Positions 5,511 through 5,985 of a stretch of 5,985 nt of DNA are shown piece by piece. This stretch comes from Lysobacteraceae bacterium (GTDB lineage Bacteria; Pseudomonadota; Gammaproteobacteria; Xanthomonadales; Xanthomonadaceae): assembly GCA_004173415.1 (NCBI GenBank), contig SEHC01000139.1, forward strand, positions 1 to 5,985, read 5' to 3'. Position 1 is the first letter of the stretch. The number at the start of each line of letters is the position of its first letter. A model generated the notes under the pieces. That model searched no databases. It was not told the origin of the DNA and saw nothing but the letters and a program-made list of their open reading frames with translations. The translations under genes and the position numbers were made by a program.

Positions 5511-5548
5511 AGAGCGCACATGCCCCTGTATGTGCGCTCTTTTTTTTT
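5511..5548 (+). terminator. Strong rho-independent terminator
   Basis: AGAGCGCACAT (5511-5521) and ATGTGCGCTCT (5530-5540) form a perfect 11-bp stem with an 8-nt loop, GCCCCTGT, followed by an uninterrupted run of nine T (5540-5548). It works in the plus direction only: no T-run follows the stem on the minus strand. It ends 14 bp before the groES -35 box, so it would also shield groES from upstream transcription. Confidence 0.93.
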
Positions 5549-5562
5549 GACCGCCCCCGGCC

Positions 5563-5590
5563 CTTGAATCGAAAACGCCGGCCCCCATCT
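5563..5590 (+). promoter_or_regulatory. Sigma-32 (RpoH)-type heat-shock promoter of groES
   Basis: CTTGAA (5563-5568) is followed after 14 bp by CCCCATCT (5583-5590). This fits the heat-shock sigma factor consensus CTTGAA / CCCCATNT at its usual spacing. Transcription would begin near 5597, giving an untranslated leader of about 109 nt that contains the CIRCE element. Confidence 0.85.
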
Positions 5591-5631
5591 GTAGTGCATC
5601 CCGGCCTGGCCGGGTCTTTGCGCCCGCGCTG

Positions 5632-5658
5632 CTGGCACTCTCCTGTTGCGAGTGCTAA
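5632..5658 (+). promoter_or_regulatory. CIRCE element (HrcA operator)
   Basis: The arms CTGGCACTC (5632-5640) and GAGTGCTAA (5650-5658) are separated by exactly 9 nt. The consensus is TTAGCACTC-N9-GAGTGCTAA: the right arm is perfect and the left arm has two mismatches. CIRCE is bound by the HrcA repressor, which is released on heat shock. It lies in the predicted groES leader, downstream of the sigma-32 promoter. Confidence 0.93.
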
Positions 5659-5705
5659 CATCGCCGCCCCTTTCCCAGTGTAATCAATCACTTAAGAGGA
5701 TTGAA

Positions 5706-5985
5706 ATGAGCAATATCAAGCCGTTGTACGACCGCGTCGTGATCAAGCGCGTTGAAGAAGAGAAGTTGTCCGCTGGCGGCATCGTCATTCCGGACTCGGC
5801 CACCGAGAAGCCGATCAAGGGCAACGTCATCGCCGTCGGCGATGGCAAGGCCCTGGACAACGGCAGCGTCCGCGCGCCCAAGGTCAAGGTCGGCGACCAG
5901 GTCCTGTTCGGCAAGTACAGCGGCACGGAAGTGAAGCTGGACGGCACCGACTACCTGGTGGTGAAGGAAGACGACATCTTCGCGA
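5706..5985 (+). CDS. groES: Co-chaperonin GroES, nearly complete (last few codons beyond window)
   Basis: GroES is the 10-kDa heptameric lid that caps GroEL during ATP-driven folding of cytoplasmic proteins. Ninety-three codons are visible, against about 95-97 for the whole protein, so only the last few residues and the stop are missing. Seen: the N-terminal PLYDRVVIKRVEEE strand region (residues 6-19), the mobile loop about 17-33 with the GroEL-binding hydrophobic tripeptide Ile26-Val27-Ile28 in SAGGIVIPDSA, the roof loop around GDGKALDNGSVRAP (45-58), and the C-terminal VKVGDQVLFGKYSGTEVKLDG...YLVVKEDDIFA. The start at 5706 is supported by AGAGGA 5 nt upstream. groEL is expected immediately downstream, outside the window. 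Heat-shock control is indicated by the sigma-32-type promoter and the CIRCE element in its leader. Confidence 0.98.
   Translation, partial: MSNIKPLYDRVVIKRVEEEKLSAGGIVIPDSATEKPIKGNVIAVGDGKALDNGSVRAPKVKVGDQVLFGKYSGTEVKLDGTDYLVVKEDDIFA

Larger units (their letters stand above)
5370..5548 (+). ncRNA. Candidate small RNA ending in an intrinsic terminator
   Basis: A strong plus-strand terminator at 5511-5548 needs a transcript, yet no credible gene precedes it on that strand. The segment before it is structured. GCGACT (5380-5385) / AGTCGC (5417-5422) encloses an inner stem AATGCCC (5390-5396) / GGGTATT (5405-5411) with an 8-nt loop. Next is a 9-bp stem GCCGGCTTC (5432-5440) / GAAGTCGGC (5446-5454) with one G-U pair and loop GACAG. 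The 13-nt segment ATGCCCCYGTATG occurs twice, in the first hairpin (5391-5403) and around the terminator loop (5520-5532), giving two exposed C-rich loops, a layout used by antisense-type sRNAs such as Xanthomonas sX13 to reach G-rich mRNA leaders. The 5' end is uncertain: about 5370 if the weak promoter near O3 is used, about 5321 if the upstream one is. A repeat-derived element is an alternative. I do not recognise it as 6S, tmRNA or a tRNA. Confidence 0.45.
5175..5705. other. 531-bp divergent intergenic region between the XRE gene and groES
   Basis: I see no convincing protein-coding gene here. The left third (about 5175-5365) is clearly AT-richer than its neighbours and holds repeated operator-like sites and dyads. 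The middle (about 5370-5548) is a structured segment ending in a strong plus-strand terminator, so it probably encodes a small RNA. The right part (5549-5705) is the groES promoter, CIRCE operator and ribosome-binding site. Open frames crossing the region on either strand run through the terminator or the promoter and have no recognisable domains. Confidence 0.75.

Noticed and set aside
5391..5567. 58-codon plus-strand frame starting at ATG 5391
   Set aside because: It reads straight through the strong terminator and ends inside the groES -35 box, with no good ribosome-binding site; it is more likely part of a non-coding RNA.
5653..5659. Third perfect TGCTAAC, matching the right half of the 15-bp sites
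   Set aside because: It is fully explained as part of the CIRCE arm GAGTGCTAA; the rest of the 15-bp motif is absent.
5312..5691. Minus-strand frames of about 110 codons between the XRE gene and groES
   Set aside because: They run through the reverse of the terminator, the groES promoter and (in part) CIRCE, with no domain or convincing ribosome-binding site. They are probably shadows of structured non-coding DNA.

Overview
The window is a GC-rich chromosomal segment of a gammaproteobacterium, most likely a member of the Xanthomonadaceae (Xanthomonas/Lysobacter/Stenotrophomonas relatives). The reasons are the gene order (accC-accB-aroQ-tlpA-dsbD reading left, groES reading right), the GC-rich codon use, and a groES leader that combines a sigma-32-like promoter with a CIRCE/HrcA operator, an arrangement known from Xanthomonas groESL. 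The order dsbD(dipZ)-aroQ-accB-accC is also found in Pseudomonas aeruginosa. No mobile element, CRISPR array, rRNA or tRNA was seen.

Layout. Minus strand, read from right to left: an XRE-family DNA-binding protein (5174-4746), the transmembrane thiol reductase DsbD with two tandem N-terminal alpha domains (4653-2335), a membrane-anchored TlpA/ResA-like thioredoxin overlapping it by 4 bp (2338-1742), type II 3-dehydroquinase AroQ (1630-1178), the biotin carboxyl carrier protein AccB (1087-605), and the first 172 codons of biotin carboxylase AccC (518 to the left edge). Plus strand: groES starts at 5706 and runs off the right edge about two codons short of its usual end.

Functionally, DsbD carries electrons from cytoplasmic thioredoxin across the inner membrane, and the TlpA-like protein is a natural periplasmic client. 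AroQ performs the third step of the shikimate pathway. AccB and AccC form the biotin half of acetyl-CoA carboxylase, which makes malonyl-CoA for fatty acids. GroES is the co-chaperonin of GroEL.

The most interesting part is the 531-bp divergent region between the XRE gene and groES (5175-5705). Its left half is AT-richer and dense in repeats: two near-identical 15-bp sites 104 bp apart, a third degenerate site between them, and two further dyads. Its middle holds a strong rho-independent terminator on the plus strand (5511-5548) with no credible coding gene before it. The preceding ~140 nt fold into hairpins, and one 13-nt C-rich segment occurs both there and in the terminator hairpin. The simplest reading is an undescribed small RNA of about 160-230 nt, transcribed divergently from the XRE gene and possibly controlled by it. 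Its right half is the groES heat-shock control region.
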